From positions 1 to 64,000 of the forward strand of contig JBFWVF010000002.1 of assembly GCA_050246875.1 (NCBI GenBank): a stretch of 64,000 bases of DNA, read 5' to 3'. Below are positions 1-7,883 of the stretch, in pieces (position 1 is the stretch's first letter; each line of letters opens with the position of its first letter). This DNA comes from SHWB01 sp050246875 (GTDB lineage: Bacteria > Pseudomonadota > Alphaproteobacteria > UBA6615). A program made the position numbers and the translations under genes. Below the pieces are notes generated by a model. It was not told the DNA's origin and did not search any database. It saw nothing but the letters and a program-made list of their open reading frames with translations.

Positions 1-242
1 GCGCGGCCAAGGTCGCCGGGGCGATTGCCGCGGCCCGGGACCTGAACGAAGGGGCGGGGATTTTAACAACCCTTCCCTATCCGCTCCCCGCATTGGGGGT
101 GGGGTTTGGGGCGGGGTGTGGTGTGGGGTGCTACCGCATCACACTCACTCGCGACCTTGAGACCCCGGGCGACGCCCCCACCTCACCCTGCCCTCTCCGC
201 CCCCAAGGGCGGAGAGGGAAAGAACCAACCTGCACGAACCGC
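1..242. other. Left-edge noncoding stretch
   Basis: No gene could be supported here. An open frame runs through the stretch without a stop, but it continues as the antisense shadow of the downstream glutathione transferase and resembles no known family. The stretch contains G- and T-rich runs around 98-130 and a perfect inverted repeat listed separately. The next gene ends at 243 on the minus strand, so this may be its downstream region plus the flank of a gene lying outside the window. Confidence 0.5.
172..222. repeat. Dispersed GC-rich hairpin repeat, copy 1
   Basis: Perfect 12-bp inverted repeat CCCTCTCCGCCC (191-202) and GGGCGGAGAGGG (207-218) with a 4-base loop, preceded by CCCCCACCTCACCCTG. 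A second copy of the same core lies at 5551-5642. It sits just past the stop codon of a minus-strand gene, so it could act as a REP/BIME-like element or a transcript end. That role is inference. Confidence 0.7.
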
Positions 243-878
243 CTACTCCGGCATCGGCAGGGGCTGGGTGTTCTCGGGGATGCGCCAGGCCTTCTGCACC
301 GCCGGGCGGTTGGCGATGGCGACGTACCAGCGGCGCACGTTGGGGAAGTCGTTGAGGTTGATCTGCTGCCAGTTGTGGCGCGCGGCCCAGGGCCAGATCG
401 CCATGTCGGCGATCGAGTAGTCGTCGGCGACGTACTCGTGGTCGGCCAGCCGCTTGTCGAGGACGCCATAGAGACGCCGCGCCTCGGCGGCGAAGCGCTC
501 CTCGGCGTAGGGGGCCTTGCCGTGGTTGTAGTGCACGAAGTGGTGCACCTGGCCGAAGATCGGGCCGACGCCGCCCATCTGCCACATCAGCCACTCGACG
601 GTGCGCCAGCGCTTCTTCGCGTCGGTCGGGAGGAACTTGCCGGTCTTCTCGCCGAGATACAGCAGGATGGCACCGGACTCGAACAGCGAGAAGCCGCCGT
701 TGTCGTTGTCGACGATGGCCGGAATCTTGTTGTTCGGGCTGATCGCCAGAAATTCGGGCGAGAACTGCTCGTCCTTGCCGATGTTGACCGGCTTGAGGTT
801 GTACGGCGTGCCCGCTTCCTCGAGGAAGATCGCGACCTTGCGCCCGTTGGGCGTCGGCCAGGTATAGAAATCGAGCAT
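243..878 (-). CDS. Glutathione S-transferase, Nu-class (YfcG/YghU-like)
   Basis: A 211-aa cytosolic glutathione transferase, probably with disulfide-reductase activity towards small disulfides or peroxides. Residues 9-12 (TPNG) match the glutathione-site motif of the YfcG/YghU group. The cis-proline loop NNKIPAIVD (49-57) and the Glu-Ser pair of FESGAILLYL (67-68) are the thioredoxin-fold glutathione-binding elements. The all-helical C-terminal domain follows from about residue 90. ATG at 878 is chosen because GGAGG lies five bases upstream; longer frames upstream look unlike protein. It is a single-gene unit. Substrate cannot be told from sequence. Confidence 0.9.
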   Translation of the reverse strand: MLDFYTWPTPNGRKVAIFLEEAGTPYNLKPVNIGKDEQFSPEFLAISPNNKIPAIVDNDNGGFSLFESGAILLYLGEKTGKFLPTDAKKRWRTVEWLMWQMGGVGPIFGQVHHFVHYNHGKAPYAEERFAAEARRLYGVLDKRLADHEYVADDYSIADMAIWPWAARHNWQQINLNDFPNVRRWYVAIANRPAVQKAWRIPENTQPLPMPE

Positions 879-979
879 GGGGTCCTCCGCCGCGTCGGTT
901 GATGCGGCCCGCCGGCCGCCGGTCTTGCGGCGGACCCTATGGAGCGGCCCGCGGACGGTCAACCGTCGCCGCGCGCCGC

Positions 980-1408
980 TCAGCCTTGCCGGTCCGTCAC
1001 AGGCCCGCGGCGCCAGACGATGACGCTGGTGGCCCCGTCGGGCGCGGCGCCACGGAAGTACATGATGTCGCCTCGATGCTCGATGGCGCGGCGCAGTTCG
1101 ATCCCGACCATCGCCGGGTCGAGGGCGTGCACGAGCGTGTGCACGACGGTATCGCCATCGAGCCGCCAGCGGGCGACGTAGTTGAAATAGCTGGCGTAGG
1201 CCGCCGCCTTCTCCGCCGCGTCGCCAGCCGGGCCCGGCGCCGTGCGGCCGCTGGCGACGACCGTCGCACTCATGATGCCGTCCGGCGTGTAGAGGATGGC
1301 GCCGGCCGCATCCCTGCCCATCGGCCAGGCGCGGGACCCGTCGGCCTTCTCGGCATACATCTCGGCCAGCTGCCACGCCCCGAGCAGATCGTCCGTTGCC
1401 AGCGCCAT
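980..1408 (-). CDS. Lipocalin-like domain protein
   Basis: A 142-aa protein that resembles the short lipocalin-like family (Lipocalin_5 type). It opens with LLGAWQL, the conserved start of the barrel, followed by ILYTPDGIMSA and a later YFNYVARW segment typical of these proteins. There is no signal peptide, so it is probably cytosolic. Start ATG 1408 has an excellent AGGAGG six bases upstream. Members are often found near catabolic or secondary-metabolism enzymes, but no ligand can be assigned. The adjacent genes (glutathione transferase, aminopeptidase) give no clear functional link. Confidence 0.75.
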   Translation of the reverse strand: MALATDDLLGAWQLAEMYAEKADGSRAWPMGRDAAGAILYTPDGIMSATVVASGRTAPGPAGDAAEKAAAYASYFNYVARWRLDGDTVVHTLVHALDPAMVGIELRRAIEHRGDIMYFRGAAPDGATSVIVWRRGPVTDRQG

Positions 1409-1554
1409 GCGATCGTTCCTCCTGAACGGCGCCCGCCGCCGGACGCGCGGCGCGCATCGTAGCCACGCTTCCGCCGCGTGCAACCTCGGCCATCCCGGCC
1501 TTGCCCACCACGGGCGCGCACGGCACTGTGCGGGCGAACGGACGGGAACGATCG

Positions 1555-2946
1555 ATGACGGCCAATCTGATTGCGCGCGCGAAGGCGGATACCGTGCCGG
1601 TCACGGTGGTCGCGGCGGCCGACTACGCCGGCTGGGCGAAGCGCCAGGCGACGCGCGTGCAAGCCTGGCTCGCGGGCTGCGGCTTCAGCGGCCAGCGTGG
1701 CCGCCCCGTCGTCCTGCCCGGCGCCGACGGCGTGCCGGCGGGTGCCGTCTACGTTCCGCCGGACACCGGCGGACCGTGGGCCTGGGCCGGCCTCGCGGAT
1801 GGTCTGCCGCCGGGCACCTACGCCATCGCCGCGCTGCCGAAGGGCGCCTCGCCGGACGATGTCGCCTTCGGCTGGGGGCTCGCCGGCTACGATTTCGCGA
1901 AATACCGCAAGGCACGTCCGGCCGGCCCGCAACTCGTCTGGCCCGAGAAGGCCGACCGCAAGCGCGTGACGGCGATGGTCGAGGCCGCGACGCTGGTGCG
2001 CGACCTCGTCAACACGCCGGCCGAGGACATGGGCCCGTCGGAACTGGCCGCCGCCGCGCGCGCCGTCGCCCGCCGTCACAAGGCGAAGATCGCGGTGACG
2101 GCCGGCGACAAACTGCTCGCCGCCAACTACCCGATGATCCATGCCGTCGGCCGCGCCTCCGACGACGCGCCGCGCCTCATCGACATCGCCTGGGGCCGCC
2201 AGGGCGACCCGAAGCTGACCCTCGTCGGCAAGGGCGTGTGCTTCGATTCCGGCGGCCTCGACATCAAGACCGCCGACGGCATGCTGCGCATGAAGAAAGA
2301 CATGGCCGGCGCCGCGCACGCGCTGGCGCTCGGTCACCTCGTCATGGCGCTCGGCCTGCGCGTGCGCCTGCGCATCCTCGTCGGCGCGGTCGAGAACGCC
2401 ATTTCGGGTAACGCCTTCCGCCCGCTCGACGTGCTGCGCTCGCGCAAGGGGCTGACGGTCGAGGTGACGAACACCGACGCCGAGGGACGCCTCGTGCTCG
2501 GCGACTGCCTCGCCGAGGCCAGCCGCGACAACCCGGCGCTACTGATCGACTTCGCCACGCTGACCGGTGCCGCCCGCGTCGCCGTCGGCACCGGGCTCGG
2601 CGCGCTGTTCTGCAACGACGACAGGCTGGCCGCGGACTTCGCCGCCGCCGGCGAGGCGGCCGGCGATCCGGTCTGGCGCCTGCCGCTGCACCAGCCCTAC
2701 CGCCGCCTCATCGACAGCAAGGTCGCCGACCTGCGCTCGACCAGCGAGGGGCCGTTCGGCGGCGGCATCACGGCGGCGCTGTTCCTCGAATCCTTCGTCG
2801 GCGCCGGCATCCCGTGGGCGCATCTCGACATCTTCGCCTGGAACACCGGCAGCCGCCCCGGCCGCCCCGAGGGCGGCGAGGCGACCGGCCTGTTCGCCGC
2901 CTGGGGCGTCGTCGAACAGCGGTTCGGCCGCATCCGCAAACGCTGA
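1555..2946 (+). CDS. Leucyl aminopeptidase, family M17
   Basis: A 463-aa cytosolic di-metal aminopeptidase that releases N-terminal residues from peptides. The catalytic C-terminal half is intact: GKGVCFDSGGLDIK (around residues 225-238) and MKKDMAGAA supply Lys and Asp ligands, and NTDAEGRLVLGD (around 305-316) is the family signature carrying the Asp and Glu metal ligands and the active-site Arg. ATG 1555 is preferred over an in-frame TTG at 1501 because the extra 18 residues look random. The protein is slightly shorter than E. coli PepA (503 aa), which is usual for the alphaproteobacterial PepB-like branch. Confidence 0.93.
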   Translation: MTANLIARAKADTVPVTVVAAADYAGWAKRQATRVQAWLAGCGFSGQRGRPVVLPGADGVPAGAVYVPPDTGGPWAWAGLADGLPPGTYAIAALPKGASPDDVAFGWGLAGYDFAKYRKARPAGPQLVWPEKADRKRVTAMVEAATLVRDLVNTPAEDMGPSELAAAARAVARRHKAKIAVTAGDKLLAANYPMIHAVGRASDDAPRLIDIAWGRQGDPKLTLVGKGVCFDSGGLDIKTADGMLRMKKDMAGAAHALALGHLVMALGLRVRLRILVGAVENAISGNAFRPLDVLRSRKGLTVEVTNTDAEGRLVLGDCLAEASRDNPALLIDFATLTGAARVAVGTGLGALFCNDDRLAADFAAAGEAAGDPVWRLPLHQPYRRLIDSKVADLRSTSEGPFGGGITAALFLESFVGAGIPWAHLDIFAWNTGSRPGRPEGGEATGLFAAWGVVEQRFGRIRKR

Positions 2947-2976
2947 ACCGATCCGCAGGCAAGAACGGAGAACACC

Positions 2977-3597
2977 ATGCTGAAGATCCTCGGACGGCGG
3001 ACGTCCTTCAACGTCATGAAGGTGCTGTGGGTGGCCGACGAACTGGGCCTGCCCTACGAGCACGACAACGACATCGGCGGCACCTACGGCCGCAACCGCG
3101 AGGCGCCCTATCTCGCGCTCAACCCCAATGGCACGGTGCCGACGGTGATCGACGACGACTTCGTGATGTGGGAGTCGAACGCGATCTGCCGCTATCTGTG
3201 CCGCAAGCACAACAGCCCGCTTTTTCCCACCGAGCTGCAGGCGGCGCAGCGCGTCGACCGCTGGATGGACTGGTCGACCGGCGTGCACAGCCCGCGCATG
3301 AGCGCCGTCTTCCCGCCGCTGATCCGCCTCAAGCCCGAGCAGCGCGACATGAAGGCCATCGCCGCCGGCGTCGAGGCCTGGGGCACGACGCTGCAGATCC
3401 TCGAAGCGCAGCTCGGCCGCACGCCCTACCTCGCCGGCGACCGGCTGACGCTGGCCGAGGTGTGCAACGTCGCGCTGGTGCACCGCTGGTTCAAGCTGCC
3501 GATCGAGCGCATCGACCTGCCGAACGTCGCGGCCTGGTACGAGCGCGTCGGCCAGAACCCCCGCGCCCGCAAGCACTGCTACACGCCGCTGTCGTAG
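2977..3597 (+). CDS. Glutathione S-transferase family protein
   Basis: A 206-aa glutathione transferase with the N-terminal thioredoxin fold (TSFNVMKVLWVADELGL, residues 8-24), the cis-Pro loop NPNGTVPTVID (around 50-60) and the WESNAICRYL glutathione-binding strand-helix. The C-terminal helical domain contains LTLAEVCNV, a version of the conserved N-capping box. Ser9 is in the position of the catalytic Ser/Cys of the beta/theta classes. It starts 30 bp after the aminopeptidase with a GGAG site upstream, so the two may be co-transcribed. It is distinct from the GST at 243-878. Substrate unknown. Confidence 0.88.
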   Translation: MLKILGRRTSFNVMKVLWVADELGLPYEHDNDIGGTYGRNREAPYLALNPNGTVPTVIDDDFVMWESNAICRYLCRKHNSPLFPTELQAAQRVDRWMDWSTGVHSPRMSAVFPPLIRLKPEQRDMKAIAAGVEAWGTTLQILEAQLGRTPYLAGDRLTLAEVCNVALVHRWFKLPIERIDLPNVAAWYERVGQNPRARKHCYTPLS

Positions 3598-3681
3598 GCA
3601 GCGGCCGGCGGGGGCTTGATCGGCGTGCGGGCGCCGCCCATGCTGGCCGGCGGGGGTTGGTCGCCGATGCCGGGAGTCCGC

Positions 3682-5526
3682 ATGTCCGCTCGCCTGTTCG
3701 CGCTCGCCGCCGCCCTCAGCCTCCTCGCCGCCTCGCCCGTGCTGGCCGAGGGCACCGGCGGCCCGGCGCACGGCATGGCGATGCACGGCAAGCCGAAGTA
3801 CAAGGCGGACTTCAGGCACTTCGACTACGTCAACCCGGTGGCGCCGAAGGGCGGCACGCGGATCGACGACGCCACCGGAACCTTCGACAGCCTCAATCCC
3901 TTCATCATTCCGGGCACGGCGGCGGCCGGCCTCGGCGCCATCTACGACACGCTGATGACGTCGTCGGCCGACGAGGCGTTCACCGAGTACTGCGTGCTGT
4001 GCGAGACGATCGAGGTGCCCGACGACCGCAGCTGGGTCGAGTTCACCCTGCGCGCCGGCGCGCGCTGGCACGACGGCAAGCCAATCACCGTCGACGACGT
4101 GATCTGGACCTTCGAGACGTTGCGCGAGAAGGGCCAGCCCTTCTACCGCTTCTACTACAAGGACGTGGCGACGGTGACGCAGACCGGCGAGCGCAAGGTC
4201 CGCTTCGCGTTCGTGCCCGGCGTAAACCGGGAGCTGCCGCTGATCCTCGGGCAACTGCCGGTGCTGCCGAAGCACTGGTGGGCGTCGCGCGACTTCGACA
4301 AGACGACGCTGGAGCCGCCGCTGGGCAGCGGCCCCTACCGCATCGCCGGAGTCGAGCCGGGCCGCACCATCGTCTACGAGCGCGTGAAGGACTACTGGGG
4401 CCACGAGCTGCCTACGCAGGTCGGGCGCAACAACGTCGACACCGTGCGCTACGAGTACTTCCGCGACCGCACGGTGGCGCGCGAGGCCTTCAAGGCCGGG
4501 ACCATCGACATCTGGGTCGAGAACTCGGCCAAGGAATGGGCGACCGCTTTCGACGTGCCGCCGGTGCGCGAAGGCCGCATCAAGAAGATCGAGTTCCCCA
4601 ACCAGCGCACCGCCGGCATGCAGGGTTTCGCCTTCAACCTGCGGCGGGCGCTGTTCGCCGATCCGCGCGTGCGCGAGGCCCTGACGCTCGCCTTCGACTT
4701 CGACTGGGCGAACGCCAACCTTTTCTATGGCGCCTACACGCGCACGAAGAGCTATTTCGACAATTCCGAACTGGCCAGCAGCGGCCTGCTGAAGGACGCC
4801 GGCGCCGAGGAACGCGAGGTCCTCGAGCGTTTCCGCGGCCAGCTTCCCGACGCCGTCTTCACCGAGGCCTTCGCGCCGCCGTCGACGGACGGCACGGCGC
4901 AGGGCCTGCGCGACAACCTGCGCGCCGCCCAGGCGCTGCTCGCCGAGGCCGGCTACAAGGTGACGAGCGGCAAGCTGTTCAGCCCCGACGGCAAGCCGTT
5001 CGCCTTCGAGGTCCTGCTCGCCGACCCGGGCTTCGAGCGCATCGTGCTGCCCTGGGCGCGCAACCTCGAAAGGCTGGGCATCGCCGCGACCGTGCGTGTC
5101 GTCGACCCGTCGCAGTACCAGCGGCGCGGCGACGACTACGATTTCGACGTGGTCGTCGCCTCCTGGGGTCAGTCGCAGTCGCCGGGCAACGAGCAGCGTG
5201 AGTTCTGGGGCAGCGCGGCGGCGGCGCAGCCCGGCTCGCGCAATCTCGTCGGCATCGCCGACAAGGCCATCGACGCGCTGATCGAACTGGTGATCGCCGC
5301 CGAATCGCGCGAAAGCCTCGTCGCCCGCACCCGCGCCCTCGACCGCGCCCTGCTGTGGGGCCACTACGTGGTGCCGCACTGGCACATTCCGCACGACCGC
5401 GTGGCCTACTGGAACCGCTACGGCACGCCGGAGACGATTCCCGCGCTCGGCGTGCAGATCGACACCTGGTGGATCGACGCGGCGAAGGACGGCACGCTGG
5501 GCCTGCGCCGCGGCGGGGCCAATTGA
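3682..5526 (+). CDS. yejA: Oligopeptide ABC transporter substrate-binding protein (YejA-like)
   Basis: A 614-aa periplasmic binding protein, family 5 (SBP_bac_5), and the ligand receptor of the Yej-type importer encoded just downstream. Residues 1-23 form a signal peptide ending SPVLA. The mature start HGMAMHGKPKY and the stretch FDYVNPVAPKGG are typical of YejA. ARWHDGKPITVDDVIWTF is the family 5 signature. ATG 3682 is chosen over an in-frame TTG 3616 and ATG 3667 because it begins exactly at the signal peptide and has GGGAG upstream. Length fits YejA (about 600 aa). Ligands are probably oligopeptides or related antibiotics. Confidence 0.93.
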   Translation: MSARLFALAAALSLLAASPVLAEGTGGPAHGMAMHGKPKYKADFRHFDYVNPVAPKGGTRIDDATGTFDSLNPFIIPGTAAAGLGAIYDTLMTSSADEAFTEYCVLCETIEVPDDRSWVEFTLRAGARWHDGKPITVDDVIWTFETLREKGQPFYRFYYKDVATVTQTGERKVRFAFVPGVNRELPLILGQLPVLPKHWWASRDFDKTTLEPPLGSGPYRIAGVEPGRTIVYERVKDYWGHELPTQVGRNNVDTVRYEYFRDRTVAREAFKAGTIDIWVENSAKEWATAFDVPPVREGRIKKIEFPNQRTAGMQGFAFNLRRALFADPRVREALTLAFDFDWANANLFYGAYTRTKSYFDNSELASSGLLKDAGAEEREVLERFRGQLPDAVFTEAFAPPSTDGTAQGLRDNLRAAQALLAEAGYKVTSGKLFSPDGKPFAFEVLLADPGFERIVLPWARNLERLGIAATVRVVDPSQYQRRGDDYDFDVVVASWGQSQSPGNEQREFWGSAAAAQPGSRNLVGIADKAIDALIELVIAAESRESLVARTRALDRALLWGHYVVPHWHIPHDRVAYWNRYGTPETIPALGVQIDTWWIDAAKDGTLGLRRGGAN

Positions 5527-5550
5527 TGCCGGCACCGGATCGCGTGGCAC

Positions 5551-5642
5551 CACCCGCCCCACCTCTCCCCGGCCCTCTCCGCCCCGCGGGGCGGAGAGGG
5601 AGCGGACCCGTCGCGGTGAGCGACGGGGAGGGTGAGGTGGGG
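5551..5642. repeat. Dispersed GC-rich hairpin repeat, copy 2
   Basis: Located between yejA and yejB. Core inverted repeat CCCTCTCCGCCCC (5573-5585) and GGGGCGGAGAGGG (5588-5600), the same core as at 172-222, followed by a second small dyad (CCCGTCGC, then GCGACGGG) and GGGAGGGTGAGGTGGGG. Its position inside an operon suggests that the hairpin could stabilise the yejA message or lower downstream expression, giving excess binding protein. That role is inference. Confidence 0.75.
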
Positions 5643-5676
5643 GCGCGGCGCGCGGCTGTGCTTTAGGCTGCCGCCG

Positions 5677-6789
5677 ATGCTCGCCTACATCGTCCGCCGG
5701 CTGATCTTCATCGTCCCGACGCTGTTCGGGATCATGGTCATCAACTTCGCCATCGTGCAGTTCGCGCCGGGCGGACCGGTCGAGCAGATTATCGCCCGTA
5801 TCCAGGGCAACGCCGTCGAGGCCACCGTGCGCTTCGGCGGCGGCAGCGGCGGCGACACCGCCGGGCAAGGACCGCAGGCCGCCGTATCGGCGCAGGGCTT
5901 CGAGTCCAAGTACCGCGGCGCGCGCGGCCTGCCACCGGATCTGGTCGCCGAGATCGAGCGAATGGTCGGCTTCGACAGGCCGCCGCTCGAACGCTTCTTC
6001 CTGATGGTCGGCAACTACCTGACCTTCGACTTCGGCAACTCCTTCTTCCGCGACCGCGCCGTCATCGACCTGGTGATCGAGCGCCTGCCGGTGTCGATCA
6101 CCATCGGCCTGTGGTCGACGCTGTTCGCCTATCTCATCTCGATTCCGCTCGGCATCGCCAAGGCGGTTCGCGACGGCACCAGGTTCGACGTCTGGACCTC
6201 GGCCGTGGTCATCGTCGGCAACGCCATCCCGTCCTTCCTCTTCGCCATCCTGCTGATCGTGCTGTTCGCCGGCGGCTCCTACTGGAACTGGTTCCCGCTG
6301 CGCGGCCTTACCTCCGACGACTGGGAAAGCCTGTCGGCGGTCGACAAGGTGGTCGACTATCTCTGGCACATCGCCCTGCCGGTGACGGCGATGGTGATCG
6401 GCGGCTACGCCCAGCTCACCGTGCTGACGAAGAACTCCTTCCTCGACCAGATCAACCAGCAGTACGTGACGACGGCGCGCGCCAAGGGCCTGACCGAGAA
6501 CCGCGTGCTCTACGGCCACGTCTTCCGCAACGCCATGCTGATCGTCATCGCCGGATTTCCCGGCGCCTTCGTGTCGATCCTGTTCGGCAGCGCACTGTTC
6601 ATCGAGATCATCTTCTCGCTGGAGGGCCTCGGCCTGCTCGGCTTCGAGGCGACGATCAGCCGCGACTACGCCGTCATCTTCGCCACGCTGTGGGTGTTCT
6701 CGCTGATGGGGCTGGTCATCCGCCTGATCACCGACCTGACCTATGTGCTGGTCGATCCGCGCATCGACTTCGAGGCGCGCGGCGGATGA
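5677..6789 (+). CDS. yejB: Oligopeptide ABC transporter permease (YejB-like)
   Basis: A 370-aa inner-membrane permease of the DppB/OppB type. The N-terminus MLAYIVRRLIFIVPTLFGI is the first membrane segment. A long periplasmic loop (about residues 40-125) contains the Gly-rich GGGSGGDTAGQG stretch, as in YejB, and five more membrane segments follow. The EAA-type cytoplasmic loop TARAKGLTENRVLYGHVFRNA contacts the ATPase. ATG 5677 starts at the first membrane helix; an upstream in-frame ATG at 5632 would add an implausible leader from the repeat. It overlaps yejE by four bases (ATGA). Confidence 0.94.
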   Translation: MLAYIVRRLIFIVPTLFGIMVINFAIVQFAPGGPVEQIIARIQGNAVEATVRFGGGSGGDTAGQGPQAAVSAQGFESKYRGARGLPPDLVAEIERMVGFDRPPLERFFLMVGNYLTFDFGNSFFRDRAVIDLVIERLPVSITIGLWSTLFAYLISIPLGIAKAVRDGTRFDVWTSAVVIVGNAIPSFLFAILLIVLFAGGSYWNWFPLRGLTSDDWESLSAVDKVVDYLWHIALPVTAMVIGGYAQLTVLTKNSFLDQINQQYVTTARAKGLTENRVLYGHVFRNAMLIVIAGFPGAFVSILFGSALFIEIIFSLEGLGLLGFEATISRDYAVIFATLWVFSLMGLVIRLITDLTYVLVDPRIDFEARGG

Positions 6790-7883
6790 CGGCCGGGCCC
6801 GACGCCATCGCCGCCGAGGACGGCCGCGTGCGTACGCTCGGCCTGCGGCTCGACCCGATCACCGCCCGCCGCCTCGCCAACTTCCGCGCCAACCGCCGCG
6901 GCTGGTGGTCGCTGTGGCTGTTCCTGCTGCTGTTCGTCCTCAGCCTCGGCTCGGAATTCATCGCCAACGATCGCCCGCTGCTGATCCGCCACGACGGCGC
7001 CTTCTACATGCCGGTGTTCAAGTTCTATCCGGAAACGGCCTTCGGCGGCGACTTCGCCACCGAGGCCGACTACACCGACCCCTACCTGCACGAACTGATC
7101 GCCGAGAAGGGCGGCTGGATGCTGTGGCCGCTGGTGCCCTACAGCTACGACAGCCCGGTCACCGACCTCGACGTGCCGGCGCCGGCGCCGCCGAGCGCGA
7201 AGAACTGGCTCGGCACCGACGACCAGGCGCGCGACGTGGTGGCGCGGCTGATCTACGGCTACCGCATCTCGGTGCTGTTCGGCCTCGCGCTCACCGTCGT
7301 CGCCAGCGCCATTGGCGTCATGGCCGGCGCCGTGCAGGGCTATTACGGCGGCTGGGTCGACCTGCTGTTCCAGCGCTTCATCGAGATCTGGGAGGCGATG
7401 CCGACCTTCTTCCTGCTGATCATCCTCTCCAGCGTTTTCGTGCCGGGCTTCTGGACGCTGCTGTGCCTGCTGGCGCTGTTCAGCTGGACCGCGCTGGTCG
7501 GCGTCGTGCGCGCCGAGTTCCTGCGCGCGCGCAATTTCGACTACGTGCGCGCCGCCCGCGCGCTCGGCGTCGGCAACCGCACCATCATGGCCCGCCACGT
7601 GCTGCCCAACGCCATGGTGGCGACGCTGTCCATGCTGCCCTTCGTCACCGCCGGCGCGCTGACGGCGCTGACCGGCCTCGACTATCTCGGCTTCGGCCTG
7701 CCGCCCGGCTCGGCCTCGCTCGGCGAGCTGCTGAAGCAGGGCAAGGAGAACCTGCAGGCGCCGTGGCTCGGCATCACCGGGTTCTTCATCATCGCCGTGA
7801 TGCTCAGCCTGTCGGTGTTCATCGGCGAGGCGGTGCGCGACGCCTTCGATCCGCGCAAGCAGGTGACGGGGGACGGAGCATGA
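6786..7883 (+). CDS. yejE: Oligopeptide ABC transporter permease (YejE-like)
   Basis: A 365-aa second permease subunit of the DppC/OppC type. After a hydrophilic N-terminus, the segment RRGWWSLWLFLLLFVLSLGSEF is the first membrane helix. A periplasmic domain with the YejE-like PSAKNWLGTDDQARDV segment follows, then five helices. The coupling loop is ARALGVGNRTIMARHVLPNA, close to the EAA consensus. ATG 6786 overlaps the yejB stop (ATGA), and its own stop overlaps the yejF start in the same way, which implies translational coupling of all three genes. Confidence 0.94.
   Translation: MTAGPDAIAAEDGRVRTLGLRLDPITARRLANFRANRRGWWSLWLFLLLFVLSLGSEFIANDRPLLIRHDGAFYMPVFKFYPETAFGGDFATEADYTDPYLHELIAEKGGWMLWPLVPYSYDSPVTDLDVPAPAPPSAKNWLGTDDQARDVVARLIYGYRISVLFGLALTVVASAIGVMAGAVQGYYGGWVDLLFQRFIEIWEAMPTFFLLIILSSVFVPGFWTLLCLLALFSWTALVGVVRAEFLRARNFDYVRAARALGVGNRTIMARHVLPNAMVATLSMLPFVTAGALTALTGLDYLGFGLPPGSASLGELLKQGKENLQAPWLGITGFFIIAVMLSLSVFIGEAVRDAFDPRKQVTGDGA

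Noticed and set aside
2539..6519. A minus-strand open frame of 1326 codons opposite the aminopeptidase, GST, yejA and yejB genes.
   Set aside because: Its product is a low-complexity Arg/Ala/Gly/His string, and the plus strand carries well-conserved genes throughout. It is an effect of high GC content.
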